Source: Gracilimonas sp034520725 (lineage in GTDB: Bacteria > Bacteroidota > Rhodothermia > Balneolales > Balneolaceae). From it: 64,000 nt of DNA. The first letter of the stretch is position 1; the number at the start of each line of letters is the position of its first letter. The stretch lies in contig JAXHNH010000015.1 of the NCBI GenBank assembly GCA_034520725.1, positions 62,001-126,000 on the forward strand, read 5' to 3'. Under the pieces are notes generated by a model that was not told where the DNA came from, did not search any database, and saw nothing but the letters and a program-made list of their open reading frames with translations. The translations under genes were made by a program, and so were the position numbers. Below, one piece after another: positions 46,431 to 55,495 of this stretch.

Positions 46431-47429
46431 ATGAATCGGTCAATAATTTTTGCGATGGTCTTTGTCGGGATGGCAATATCCGGCTGTATTACTGAATCTG
46501 AGAAGCCCATAACAAAAGAAATTGAGTATGACTATGAGCTAACGGATGCTCAGACTCATGCGCGATGGAGCCGGACCATTGAACCGGTACTTACAGTCCC
46601 ATCCGGATCTGTTGTCAAAGTGGCTACTCAGGAAGCTTCAGCCAAACAACTTACTTTAAACTCGACGGTGGGGGATCTCGGTGATCTGAGTTTTGATCCG
46701 ATTCATCCGCTAACCGGCCCCGTTTATGTAGAAGGAGCGGAACCGGGAGATGTCTTGAAAGTGACCCTCCATAAAGTTGAAATGGGAGACTGGGGCTGGA
46801 CGGCCATCATTCCCGGATTTGGTTTTCTCGCCGATGAATTTAACGAACCGTATCTGAAAACCTTTGCGTTGGGCAAAGACCGCAAAACGGCCAAATTCTC
46901 CGATAATATTGAAATCCCGCTAAAACCATTTCCCGGTGTAATGGGAGTGGCACCTGATACCGATGAGATGCTTTCCACCATTCCCGCGTGCTAATGGTGG
47001 TAATATGGATGATCCCAACATGACGGAAGGTGTCTACTATCTATTTCCCTGTTTTTGTGGAAGGAGCCCTGTTTTCCATCGGAGATACTCATGCAGCTCA
47101 GGGTCATGGCGAAGTGTGCGGTACGGCCATAGAGGCTCCCATGAATATTATCTATGAGGTGGAAGTCATAAAAGATGGCAGAACCATTACCGAGCCCCAA
47201 TATGAAACAGACGAGTATTATGCTGTGACTGCATTTGCAGAAACCATTGACGAGGCCTCAAAGAAAGCCACGCGATTTATGAATCGATTACCTGGAGGAA
47301 GAAAAAGGAATTAGCCGAAATGATGCCTATGCCTTGTTATCTTTAGCCGGTGACCTTAAGATCGCTGAGGTTGTGGACGTGCCTCACATGCTGGTTTCCA
47401 TGCATTTACCCAAAGATATTTTCAAGTAA
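46431..47429 (+). CDS. Acetamidase/formamidase family lipoprotein, three frameshifts
   Basis: Start ATG 46431 follows AAGGAGA and opens a lipoprotein signal peptide with lipobox AISGC. The mature part carries the FmdA/AmdA family motifs (GPVYVEGAEPGDVLKV, PGVMGVAPDTDEM, and GDTHAAQGHGEVCGTAIE). Extra bases near 46987, 47046 and 47287 split it; removing them gives 332 codons ending IAEVVDVPHMLVSMHLP. The family hydrolyses short amides to ammonia and acids; here it would act in the periplasm. Lies between the two composite elements together with the M28 peptidase. Confidence 0.85.
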
Positions 47430-47473
47430 ACAGAACATCTTTCAAGCCAATTAAAATAAATTCTGATTATTAC

Positions 47474-48387
47474 ATGAAACAGTTAAAACATTACCTGATA
47501 GTTTCAATTTTTGCATTCCTCTTTGTTTCCTGCTCAACTGATCGGGATACCAATTCTAATTATGCCCTTGATACGGATCAGCTGATAGAGGATCTCCGGG
47601 TGATCTCGTCGGATTCTACGGAAGGACGCCGCACCGGAACCGAAGGTAATCAGATTGCCCGGGAATATTTGGTAAACCGATTTGTGGAAGAAGGGGCAGA
47701 GCCATTTCAGGGTTCAAACACTCACGAATTCGTTTTTAACAGCCGGCAGGGTGAGGAAATGACCGGTGTTAATGTGATCGGACAGATCTCAGGTGATTCA
47801 GATTCGGTGATCGTGATCACAGCTCATTATGATCATATTGGGATGAGAGATTCTCTGATCTTCAACGGAGCAGATGATGACGCTTCAGGAACGGCAGCTT
47901 TACTTGCCATACATTGACTATTTCAAGTAACGTAAAACCCAATCACACTCTTGTATTTGCTGCTTTTGATGCCGAGGAAATGGGACTTCAGGGAGCAAGA
48001 GCATTCGTTCAGGACTCGGTATTTCTGGACAAAGTAAAAATGAATATCAACCTTGACATGATCGCTCAAAATGACAAGGGTGAGATCTATGCAGTTGGCA
48101 CCTATCATTATCCGGAGTTCATGCCTGTCCTGGATGGAATTGATAAAGCCGGTGTGAACGTACTGTATGGCCATGATGATCCTAGCAGTGACCTGGATGA
48201 CTGGACGTATGCTTCAGATCATGGCCCGCTTCATCAGGCCGGTGTTCCGTTTATTTATTTTGGTGTGTCTGATCACGAGCACTATCACCAGCATACGGAT
48301 GATTTCGAAACCATCCCGCAGGAGTTTCATAAGAAGTCGGTTCAAATGATCCTGAATGCGATCAAGGCGTTTGATAGAAGTATATGA
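47474..48387 (+). CDS. M28-family zinc aminopeptidase lipoprotein, frameshifted mid-gene
   Basis: Lipoprotein signal MKQLKHYLIVSIFAFLFVSC, then the M28 metal-ligand series in order: TAHYDHIG, GADDDASG, FDAEEMGL, NLDMIAQND, and HQHTDDFE. Two extra bases at about 47911-47930 break the frame just after the second motif; correction gives 304 codons. Likely a periplasmic di-zinc aminopeptidase. Same strand as the amidase 44 bases upstream. Confidence 0.9.
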
Positions 48388-48404
48388 GCCTAAGTCAACC
48401 ACGT

Positions 48405-49206
48405 ACATCCCCCTGTAAATGATCTGACGATCATTTACGATCCCTCTTCAAAGAGGGAATTCGCCTTTTAGGTTTTGGGTAGTGTGGTAGAGTTTTGTTA
48501 CTGGAGTAAAGTATTTTAGTCAATAAAGAGAATTCTCCCTTAGAAGGGAGACCGGTTGAGAGCCTCGGCTCAAAAGCAGAGGGATGTGAGTGTGGGTGAA
48601 TAAATAGACAAGGGGTGCACTATGCCGAATAAGATCCTTCCATATAATCGGAATTTGAAATACTTAGCACGGGAACTAAGAAAAAATAGCACATTAAGTG
48701 AGGTTTTACTGTGGGAACAAATTAAAGGAAAAGCATTGGGTGTTGAGTTTCACAGGCAAGTGCCAATATTGAAATACATAGTAGATTTTTATTGTCACGA
48801 GATCATGGTAGCAATCGAGATAGATGGGATTAGTCACGATCACCCTGAGAAGTTTAAACATGATGAAATTCGTCAGAAAAGAATAGAGAAATTAGGTGTC
48901 ACTTTTGTGAGAATAGGTGATGCAGATGTGAAAAATAAACTGCCAGATGTTGTACGATACCTGGATAATTTTGTTAGGCGTCTTAAGATTGAGTAGCCTT
49001 TGGAAAACACTTTACATCCCCCTGTAAATGATCGGGGATCATTTACGGTCCCTCTTCAAAGAGGGAATTCTCCTTTTAGGTTTTTAGGAAGTGTGGTAGA
49101 GTTTTGTTACCGGAGTAACTGGAGTAAAGTATTTTTGGTCAATAAAGAGGATTCTCCCTTAGAAGGGAGACCGGGTGAGAGCTTCAGCTCGAAAGCAGAG
49201 GGATGT
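48405..49206. mobile_element. Composite repeat element 2: two hairpin-rich repeats flanking a DUF559 gene
   Basis: Repeats 48405-48587 and 49014-49206 have the same ends and hairpin order as element 1 (GTAAATGATC..GATCATTTAC, CCCTCTTCAAAGAGGG, TCTCCCTTAGAAGGGAGA, GAGCCTCGGCTC or GAGCTTCAGCTC). The DUF559 gene begins 34 bases after the left repeat and ends exactly 17 bases before the right one, as in element 1. Length 802 bp. Both repeats share an internal segment (GTGTGGTAGAGTTTTGTTAC) absent from element 1, so the two repeats of one element resemble each other more than those of the other. Confidence 0.7.
48622..48996 (+). CDS. DUF559 endonuclease-like protein (PD-(D/E)XK fold), intact copy
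   Basis: A 124-residue protein of the DUF559 family, related to the Vsr/very-short-patch-repair fold. N-terminal LKYLARELRKNSTLSEVLLW, core QVPILKYIVDFYCHEIMVAI followed by EIDG (the D..ExD active-site pattern), and a C-terminal helix (DVVRYLDNFVRRLKIE). Catalytic residues are present, so it could cut or nick DNA or RNA; no activity is established for the family. Flanked by direct hairpin-rich repeats as in element 1. Confidence 0.9.
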   Translation: MPNKILPYNRNLKYLARELRKNSTLSEVLLWEQIKGKALGVEFHRQVPILKYIVDFYCHEIMVAIEIDGISHDHPEKFKHDEIRQKRIEKLGVTFVRIGDADVKNKLPDVVRYLDNFVRRLKIE

Positions 49207-49234
49207 GAGTCAGGGGAATGGATACTTTAAATTA

Positions 49235-49264
49235 AAAAAGCCTCTCAGTGTAGAGAGGCTTTAA
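49235..49264. terminator. Bidirectional terminator hairpin
   Basis: Stem AAGCCTCTC / GAGAGGCTT with A-run before and T-rich after; read on the minus strand it ends the YegP-like gene. Confidence 0.75.
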
Positions 49265-49285
49265 TAATAAAATGGTCAGTCTCAG

Positions 49286-49456
49286 TTAGAACTTGCGAAG
49301 GTAACTGGTGCACTCCTTACATTCTTTTCCGTCTTTTCGTGCATCTTCTTCTTTTTCAAAACCCTGACTGGAAAAGGCCTCAATATCACCATTTTTGGAA
49401 ACACGTCTCCATCTCCATTCGCCTTTTACGTCTTTGTATAACTCACATTTAGCCAT
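49286..49456 (-). CDS. YegP-family (DUF1508) small protein
   Basis: A 56-residue ORF too short for usual cut-offs. It reads MAKCELYKDVKGEWRWRRVS then NGDIEAFSSQGFEKEEDA, the one-repeat form of the YegP/DUF1508 fold. Two Cys in KECKECTSYL near the end are unusual. Function of the family is unknown. A terminator follows. Confidence 0.75.
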   Translation of the reverse strand: MAKCELYKDVKGEWRWRRVSKNGDIEAFSSQGFEKEEDARKDGKECKECTSYLRKF

Positions 49457-49537
49457 AGATAAGTAATTGATTTATTATATTTTAAACATTATAAAATACC
49501 TAAAATATGCTTCATAAGCAATTTTGAGGGGCTTTTG

Positions 49538-49957
49538 TCATGCAATTTTGTAGTCGTAAGTGATGTCAGATCCTTTCTCTAAGGCTTTGGAAGCCGAGCA
49601 GTATTTTGTAATGGAAAGCTTAAGTGCCCGTTCTACTTTTTTTGGGTCCAACTTGCCTGAAAGTATAAAGTGAAGGTGAATGGATCGGTATTCAGTATGT
49701 GAGGCACCCTCAACTTCCTGTCGGTCACCGTCAACTTCTACCTTTAGTGAATCCACTTGTTGTTGTTGTTTTTCAAGTATATGCAACACATCGATCGCGC
49801 TACATCCTCCAACACCGGCCAGTAGTAATTGCATCGGGGCAAGTCCCCCTTCCAACCCACCAATTTCATTATTTCCATCAATCCGGATCTTGCCATTGGT
49901 CTCATTTTCTGCTTCAAAATGAAAGTCATTTCCCAGCCAGTTCACGTTAATTTTCAT
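49538..49957 (-). CDS. OsmC/Ohr-family peroxiredoxin-like protein
   Basis: A 139-residue OsmC-fold protein with both redox Cys: GVGGCSAIDVLHILEK and ITKYCSASKALEKG. The family reduces organic hydroperoxides using a dithiol. This sequence is of the YhfA/OsmC-like subgroup (GLAPMQLLLAGVGGCS). Cytoplasmic, single-gene unit. Confidence 0.92.
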   Translation of the reverse strand: MKINVNWLGNDFHFEAENETNGKIRIDGNNEIGGLEGGLAPMQLLLAGVGGCSAIDVLHILEKQQQQVDSLKVEVDGDRQEVEGASHTEYRSIHLHFILSGKLDPKKVERALKLSITKYCSASKALEKGSDITYDYKIA

Positions 49958-50021
49958 CTGCTATTAACCTGTTGTTAAATTTTAAAATTTGATAGATAAA
50001 AGATAATGAAATAGTGTCGCC

Positions 50022-50468
50022 TTAACCATCTTCTTTCATTTCGAGCCGGCGCATTGGCATGGCATCAATGACCTCGAAAAGTTTTTCCTGTGTTATGGTT
50101 TCCCCTGAACGCAATTTTTTCAGAGCCATCCTTGCCTATAAGAATGACCATGAAGCTGGATGGGTCGATATCAAATCGTTCCCTTAATTTCTTTGCATCG
50201 TTTCTATTCAAGACGTTATCACCTGAAGCACTGCCGATGTTACTCAATACCTGAAAAACCTTCACATCTCTTTCTGTAAAACCCTTCATGTTTTCCTGTA
50301 TCATATGCAGGTTGTAGTTAGGTCAGTATATGTGTTATTGGGAGAGAAAATTAGCAATACTCTGTCATTCCAACGATGATCCTCAAGATCGAAATCTTGT
50401 TCCATCTGGGCTGAGAGGTTTCCGGACATTAAAGAGACTGCCATCAAAATTAAAATAAGCGATTTCAT
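50022..50468 (-). CDS. DUF4174 secreted protein, frameshifted
   Basis: From ATG 50466-50468 the gene opens with a signal peptide (MKSLILILMAVSLMSGNLSA) and DLEDHRWNDRVLLIFSPN, the DUF4174 N-terminal motif. The frame breaks near 50320 and again near 50132; the end reads LFEVIDAMPMRRLEMKEDG, the typical C-terminus. Removing three extra bases gives 148 codons. The family is thioredoxin-like in shape and of unknown function; likely periplasmic. Confidence 0.8.
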
Positions 50469-50578
50469 ATTTCAGATTGATTTATAGGTTCTGTGAAACT
50501 ACATATAGAGAGTTTAAAAAGTTTACTGCGCATTGAAACGGTATCAGTCAAAAGATTCGTTAAAAGTGTGTTAACAAA

Positions 50579-50609
50579 TTGTACCTAATTTAAACTATCC
50601 CTATTTTTG
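50579..50609 (+). promoter_or_regulatory. Bacteroidota-type promoter of the his operon
   Basis: TTG at 50579-50581 and TATTTTTG at 50602-50609 (TAnnTTTG) with 20 bases between match the -33/-7 consensus of the Bacteroidota primary sigma factor. The G of the -7 box lies only five bases before the GTG of the leader peptide, so the transcript would start at or next to that codon. Confidence 0.5.
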
Positions 50610-50613
50610 ACTC

Positions 50614-50703
50614 GTGAAAAATATCTACTTACATATTTCTAATCAGGTACATCGTGGTGTTCATCATGCCCATCAGGGACACCATTATAATTATGTGCAT
50701 TAA
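50614..50703 (+). CDS. hisL: Histidine-rich leader peptide of the his operon (29 aa)
   Basis: GTG-started ORF MKNIYLHISNQVHRGVHHAH followed by QGHHYNYVH: eight His in 29 residues, in the same direction, ending 71 bases before hisG. This is the composition of an attenuator leader peptide, where ribosome stalling at His codons under starvation changes RNA folding and allows hisG expression. A stem GGTGTTC / GGACACC lies within the ORF (about 50657-50683). I see no classical terminator with a T-run before hisG, so the exact mechanism is open. Confidence 0.7.
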   Translation: MKNIYLHISNQVHRGVHHAHQGHHYNYVH

Positions 50704-50774
50704 CATAGCACCCCATTTCACGACTATCTCTACCTTCACCCAATTTTTAAATCAACCAATTACTTACTGATATT

Positions 50775-51658
50775 ATGAACCGAACGAAAGGATTCTTCAA
50801 CTTCACTGCGTATTGCTATTCAAAAAAGTGGCCGTTTGACCGACAAGACCATTGCGCTACTTGAAGGCATTGGAATACAATTTGATAACTACAAACGCAA
50901 CCTCATCGTCAAGACACGGAATTTTGATGTAGAATTATTACTTCTTCGCGATGATGATATTCCTGAATATGTGCAGGATGGCGTATGCGATCTTGGTTTT
51001 GTGGGCGCAAATGAAACTCAGGAAACCGGAGCTGACGTGACACCGATTCGTGACCTGGGGTATGGAGAATGCCGGCTTTCGCTGGCAGCTCCTAAAAACG
51101 GAGACATCCGGAAACCTGAAGATTTTGCGGGAAAAAAGGTGGCCACAAGCTATCCGAATCTCACCCGAACGTTTTTTGAGGAGAGGGGAATTGATATTCA
51201 GGTCATTGAGATCTCAGGAGCTGTTGAGATACGCTCCCCAGCTTGAAGTCGCTGATGCCATAGTGGATCTTGTATCTTCCGGTGGAACTCTGCGTGCGAA
51301 TGGATTGGTAGAACTGGATACCATTCTTGAATCGCAAACGCAGTTGATCAGAACCAACAAGGAGCTGTCACCGGGTAAAAAAGGACTGATCGACCGCTTT
51401 TTGGTGCGAATGGATGGATATCAGCAAGCAGCCAAGAGTCGCTATATCATGATGAATGCGCCAACCTCTGCCGTGGAAAAAATCAAAGATATCATCCCTT
51501 CAATGAAAAGTCCAACTGTAATGCCGCTGGCTGAAGAAAATATGGTGGCTATTCATACTGTTATACCTCTGGAGAAATTCTGGACGGTAATGGAGGAGCT
51601 TAAGGAAGCCGGCGCGTCTGATATTGTGATGCTGCCGATCGAGAGTATGATCCTGTAG
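50775..51658 (+). CDS. hisG: ATP phosphoribosyltransferase (long form), two frameshifts
   Basis: LRIAIQKSGRLTDKTIALL, DVELLLLRDDDIPEYVQDGV and DLVSSGGTLRANGLVELD identify HisG, and a C-terminal regulatory domain (KDIIPSMKSPTVMPLAEENM) marks the long, HisZ-independent form. Extra bases near 50791 and 51232 break the frame; removing them leaves 294 codons from ATG 50775 (MNRTKDSSTS). It commits PRPP and ATP to histidine synthesis and is the feedback-inhibited step. It is led by the His-rich leader peptide. Confidence 0.93.
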
Positions 51659-51744
51659 AACATCCAATATTGAACTAAAACGCATTCCAGAGCTATGGTG
51701 CGGAATATAAACCTGAGGCCAGGCCTCAAACTAAAGGCAATAAG

Positions 51745-53033
51745 ATGAAGACTTACAATTACTCTGACTTATCTTCTGAAAAGATCGGAACACTGTTGAA
51801 ACAACCAAAGATCGATTTTACTTCTATCTTCCAAACGGTTCAACCTATCATAGATGCTGTAGAGAAAGAAGGTGATGAGGCCGTAAAACGATATACTGAA
51901 AAGTTTGATAAGGTAGTGTTGTCGTCGGTGTCCATCGATCCACAAGATCTTGAAGTCAAAATTGATGAATCCACAAAGGAGGCTATTGATATTGCCTTTC
52001 AGAATATTGTTGAATTTCATAAGGCCCAGCAGGTAGCTGATCTTGAGGTCGAAACCATGCCTGGGGTTCGATGTTTGAAGGTGACTCGCCCCGTTGAAAG
52101 GGTCGGGCTATATGTGCCCGGTGGAACCGCAATACTGCCTTCAACAGCCATGATGCTCTCCATACCGGCTATGATTGCTGGGTGTACCACCAAGGTGCTT
52201 GCCACCCCACCCCGCAAAGATGGATCTGTTGCCTCCGAGATCATCTATATTGCTCAAAGAGCAGGTGTCGACAAGATCCTATTGGCGGGCGGTGCTCAGG
52301 CTGTGGCAGCAATGGCTATTGGGACGGAAACGGTGCCAAAGGTAGATAAGATCTTCAGGGCCGGGTAATCAGTACGTAACGGCCGCCAAAATGATCCTTC
52401 AAAATTCTGAAGCACAGATCAGTATTGATATGCCGGCAGGTCCGTCGGAAGTTCTGGTGATTGCAGATAAGGATGCGAATCCCGCATATGTGGCAGCCGA
52501 TCTGCTTTCACAGGCAGAACATGGCAGTGACAGTCAGGTTGTTCTTGTTGCTACAAAATCTTTTGACCTAGATAAATTGGAGACGGAACTTGAGAGTCAA
52601 CTTAGGGAACTGCCTCGCAAAGAAAATGGCCAACGGGTCATTAGAAAACAGTTTTATTGTGATCACGGAATCTATTGACGATGCGTTTGAATTTTCAAAT
52701 AAATATGCACCTGAGCATTTGATCGTAAACGTGCAGGATGCTGAATCATATACCGGCAGTATCATGAATGCCGGTTCTGTATTTCTCGGCCAGCTCACAC
52801 CGGAAAGCGTGGGAGATTATGCGTCAGGAACCAATCACACGCTGCCAACATACGGGTATGCGCGCATGTACAGCGGAGTGAATCTGGCGGCATTTCAAAA
52901 ATCCATAACCATGCAGTCGCTGACAGAGGAAGGGTTAAGAAATGTGGGTCCAGCAGTGGAAATACTGGCCGAATTGGAAGAACTTCAGGCTCATAAAAAT
53001 GCTGTCAGCCTGCGGCTGAAGAATATTGAATAG
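51745..53033 (+). CDS. hisD: Histidinol dehydrogenase, two frameshifts
   Basis: VGLYVPGGTAILPSTAMMLS, AQAVAAMAIGT, the zinc-ligand region LLSQAEHGSDSQVV and SVGDYASGTNHTLPTYGYAR mark HisD. Extra bases at about 52364 (TTCAGGGCC) and 52624 (AAAGAAAATGG) split it; correction gives 429 codons. It oxidises histidinol to histidine in two NAD-linked steps. Follows hisG by 86 bases. Confidence 0.95.
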
Positions 53034-53039
53034 CGAACA

Positions 53040-53183
53040 AGGAACAGTGAATTTTGAAATGGTATTCAGTTCGGAATAGAACACGGATGAAGGGGAATAT
53101 GCGGATATCCGCTACTTTGATGTTTTCCGCATTCCATATCAAATGAAGAATCAGAATAAAGCAGTACACCAAAAGCGGTTTAA
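53040..53183. repeat. Inserted repeat between hisD and hisC
   Basis: GGAATAGAACACGGATGAAGG, CGGATATCCG and TTCCGCATTCC words form an imperfect inverted pair. A related GGAATAGAACGCGGATGA occurs after hisC at about 54254. This looks like a miniature repeat placed in the operon gap. Confidence 0.45.
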
Positions 53184-54241
53184 ATGAAAAAAATCAGATA
53201 TCAATGCCCTGGTAAGGGAAAACATCAAAAACCTGAAACCCTATCGCAGTGCCAGAGATGACTTTGATTCCGGTATTTTGCTGGATGCCAATGAAAACAG
53301 TTTTGGGGCGCCTTTTGCTGATGACCTGGAACTGAATCGATATCCAATGCCCTATCAAAATGAATTGAGGGGAAAGATAGCTGCTTTCAGGGGAGTAGAT
53401 ACTGAGAATGTGTTTGTGGGTGTAGGCAGTGATGAAGCTATTGATCTGTTATTTAGGATATTCTGTGAGCCTGGTAAAGACCGGGTGATCATCAATCCAC
53501 CTACCTACGGGATGTATAAAGTTTCAGCCGCCATCAATGATGTGGCGGTGGATGAGGTGCTGCTAACGGAAAACTTTCAGCTACAGACGGATAAGATCCT
53601 TGAGGCGGTGCGCCCTGAAACTAAAATGATCTTTATCTGTTCACCAAATAATCCAACCGCCAATAGCCTGGATATTGATGATATTATGCGGGTTATGAAT
53701 GAATTTGATGGCATAGTGGTAATTGATGAAGCCTATATTGATTTCAGTAAACAGGCGAGCCTGGCAGGAAACCTTACCGAATATAACAACCTGGTTGTAC
53801 TTCAGACCATGTCAAAATCGTTTGGACTGGCCGGAATTCGATTGGGTATTGCCTTGGCTGATGCCGGGATCATATCCTATATGCTAAAAGTGAAAGCTCC
53901 GTATAACGTCAATAAACTGACTTCCCAAAAGGCAACCCAGGCTTTTTCGAATCTTGATAATGTGAAGAAGAATATTGAAGCCATCTTAAAAGAACGGGAT
54001 AGGGTGATAGGAAAACTGATTACATACCTGAATGTAAAACGAGTGTATCCAACCGATGCTAATTTTGTGATGTTCAGGGATCGAAAATGCACAGGAAGTC
54101 TATAGAAAACTGGCAGATGAGGGAGTTATCATACGGTATCGCGGGAATGAACCACATTGCGAAGATTGCCTTCGACTAACGGTTGGAACGTCCGTGGAAA
54201 ATGACCGGTTCTTTGCAGCTCTCGAGAATGTTATAGATTAA
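53184..54241 (+). CDS. hisC: Histidinol-phosphate aminotransferase, two frameshifts
   Basis: Class I/II PLP aminotransferase: LLDANENSFGAP, ICSPNNPTANSLD, VVIDEAYIDFS and the PLP-lysine motif TMSKSFGLAGIRLG. An extra A in the A-run right after ATG 53184 and an extra G near 54077 break the frame; correction gives 352 codons ending RLTVGTSVENDRFFAALEN. It transaminates imidazole-acetol phosphate. Confidence 0.94.
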
Positions 54242-54602
54242 CTATTATTTAAGGAATAGAACGCGGATGATCACAGATTGAATTAAATAAAGCAGCGAAA
54301 ATCCACTTCATCCGTTTCATCAGCGTTTAATTTGATAATTTAATTAACGTCAGTTCGATATAAGAATCATTCATTTATTAAATTTTAGAGTCATTTCGCG
54401 GCGTATGCCCGAAATCTAATAGGTTGATAGGATTCTGAAGGTGAATCAATAGCAGGTATTAGATTCCCGTCTACACGGGAATGACCAAAAACGGTCTTTT
54501 TAAACCTATCTATTAACATTTTATCTCGAACTCACGTTAATTAGATAACACTAGCTATAAATAACAACAACGGACAACTTGTCCGCCCTACGAGGCTTAA
54601 CC
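54242..54602. repeat. Repeat-filled hisC-hisB gap
   Basis: A miniature element at 54390-54485 has imperfect ~30-bp inverted ends (GTCATTTCGCGG... and ...CACGGGAATGAC) with internal AGATTCCCG. Before it is a GAACGCGGATGA-type repeat (about 54254-54330). After it, GGACAACTTGTCC + GCCCTAC (54572-54591) is a short REP-like palindrome that touches the hisB start region. No gene. Confidence 0.55.
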
Positions 54603-55488
54603 ATGTTGATTTCTATTACTAAAAAAGTACTGAATGATCCTTCCGGAACATTCATACTACGGCCAAAAACTATTTCTTCCCTGAAACAAATTGTGGAGGG
54701 AGGGCGTGACCTGCTAATCACTAAAGATTCCATATCATCCCAACAAAGGTTGATCCTGGAACAGGAAGGTATTGAGTATGTCGAAGATGGAGAAGCAGAC
54801 TTTTTCATAGATGAGGAAGATGGGAAGCTGGTTATAAAGCGAGATAAAGATCAGCTTATTGCAGGCCAAAACTGGGATGGGCTGGTGAATTATATAATAG
54901 CAGAAGCCAGGAAAGCATCCATTAAGCGAAAGACAAACGAAACGGATATTTCCATTGAGGTCAACCTTGACGGTACAGGTAAAGCTGAGATTTCAACCGG
55001 CTTAAATTTCTTTGACCATATGCTGGACCAGATAGCCCGGCACGGTTTAATAGATATGACGTTGACATGTAAGGGAGATCTTGAGGTTGACGAGCACCAT
55101 ACCATTGAAGATGTGGCCATTGCCCTGGGGGAAGTGATCACCAAAGCCCTGGGTAACAAAATGGGAATTGAGCGCTATGGATTCGTGTTGCCAATGGATG
55201 AAACACAAGCTACGGTAGCGATCGATCTGTCAGGCAGGCCATACCTGGTTTTTGAAGGCGACTTCAAGAGAGAATATGTTGGAAGACTTTCCCACAGAGA
55301 TGACAGAACATTTTTTTTATAGCCTGGCAATGAACTTGAAAGCAACTTTACATGTTAGCTTCTCAGGTAAGAACGATCATCATAAAGTTGAAGCCTGCTT
55401 TAAAGGTCTCGCCCGGTCTTTGAAGATGGCTATAGAACAGAACGGGCGCATAAAAAATCTAGTCCCAAGTTCAAAAGGGACGTTGTAG
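54603..55488 (+). CDS. hisB: Imidazoleglycerol-phosphate dehydratase with degenerate N-terminal HAD-like domain, one frameshift
   Basis: Residues ~115-295 are IGPD: FFDHMLDQIARHG, DEHHTIEDVAIALGE and HHKVEACFKGLARSLK with the metal-binding His clusters. The first ~105 residues (LISITKKVLNDPSG..., LLITKDSISSQQRLILEQ) sit where bifunctional HisB carries its histidinol-phosphatase domain, but the catalytic DxDGT motif is absent. An extra A near 55282 breaks the frame; correction gives 295 codons. Start ATG 54603; the TTG at 54579 lies in a repeat. Confidence 0.88.
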
Positions 55489-55495
55489 ATTACAT

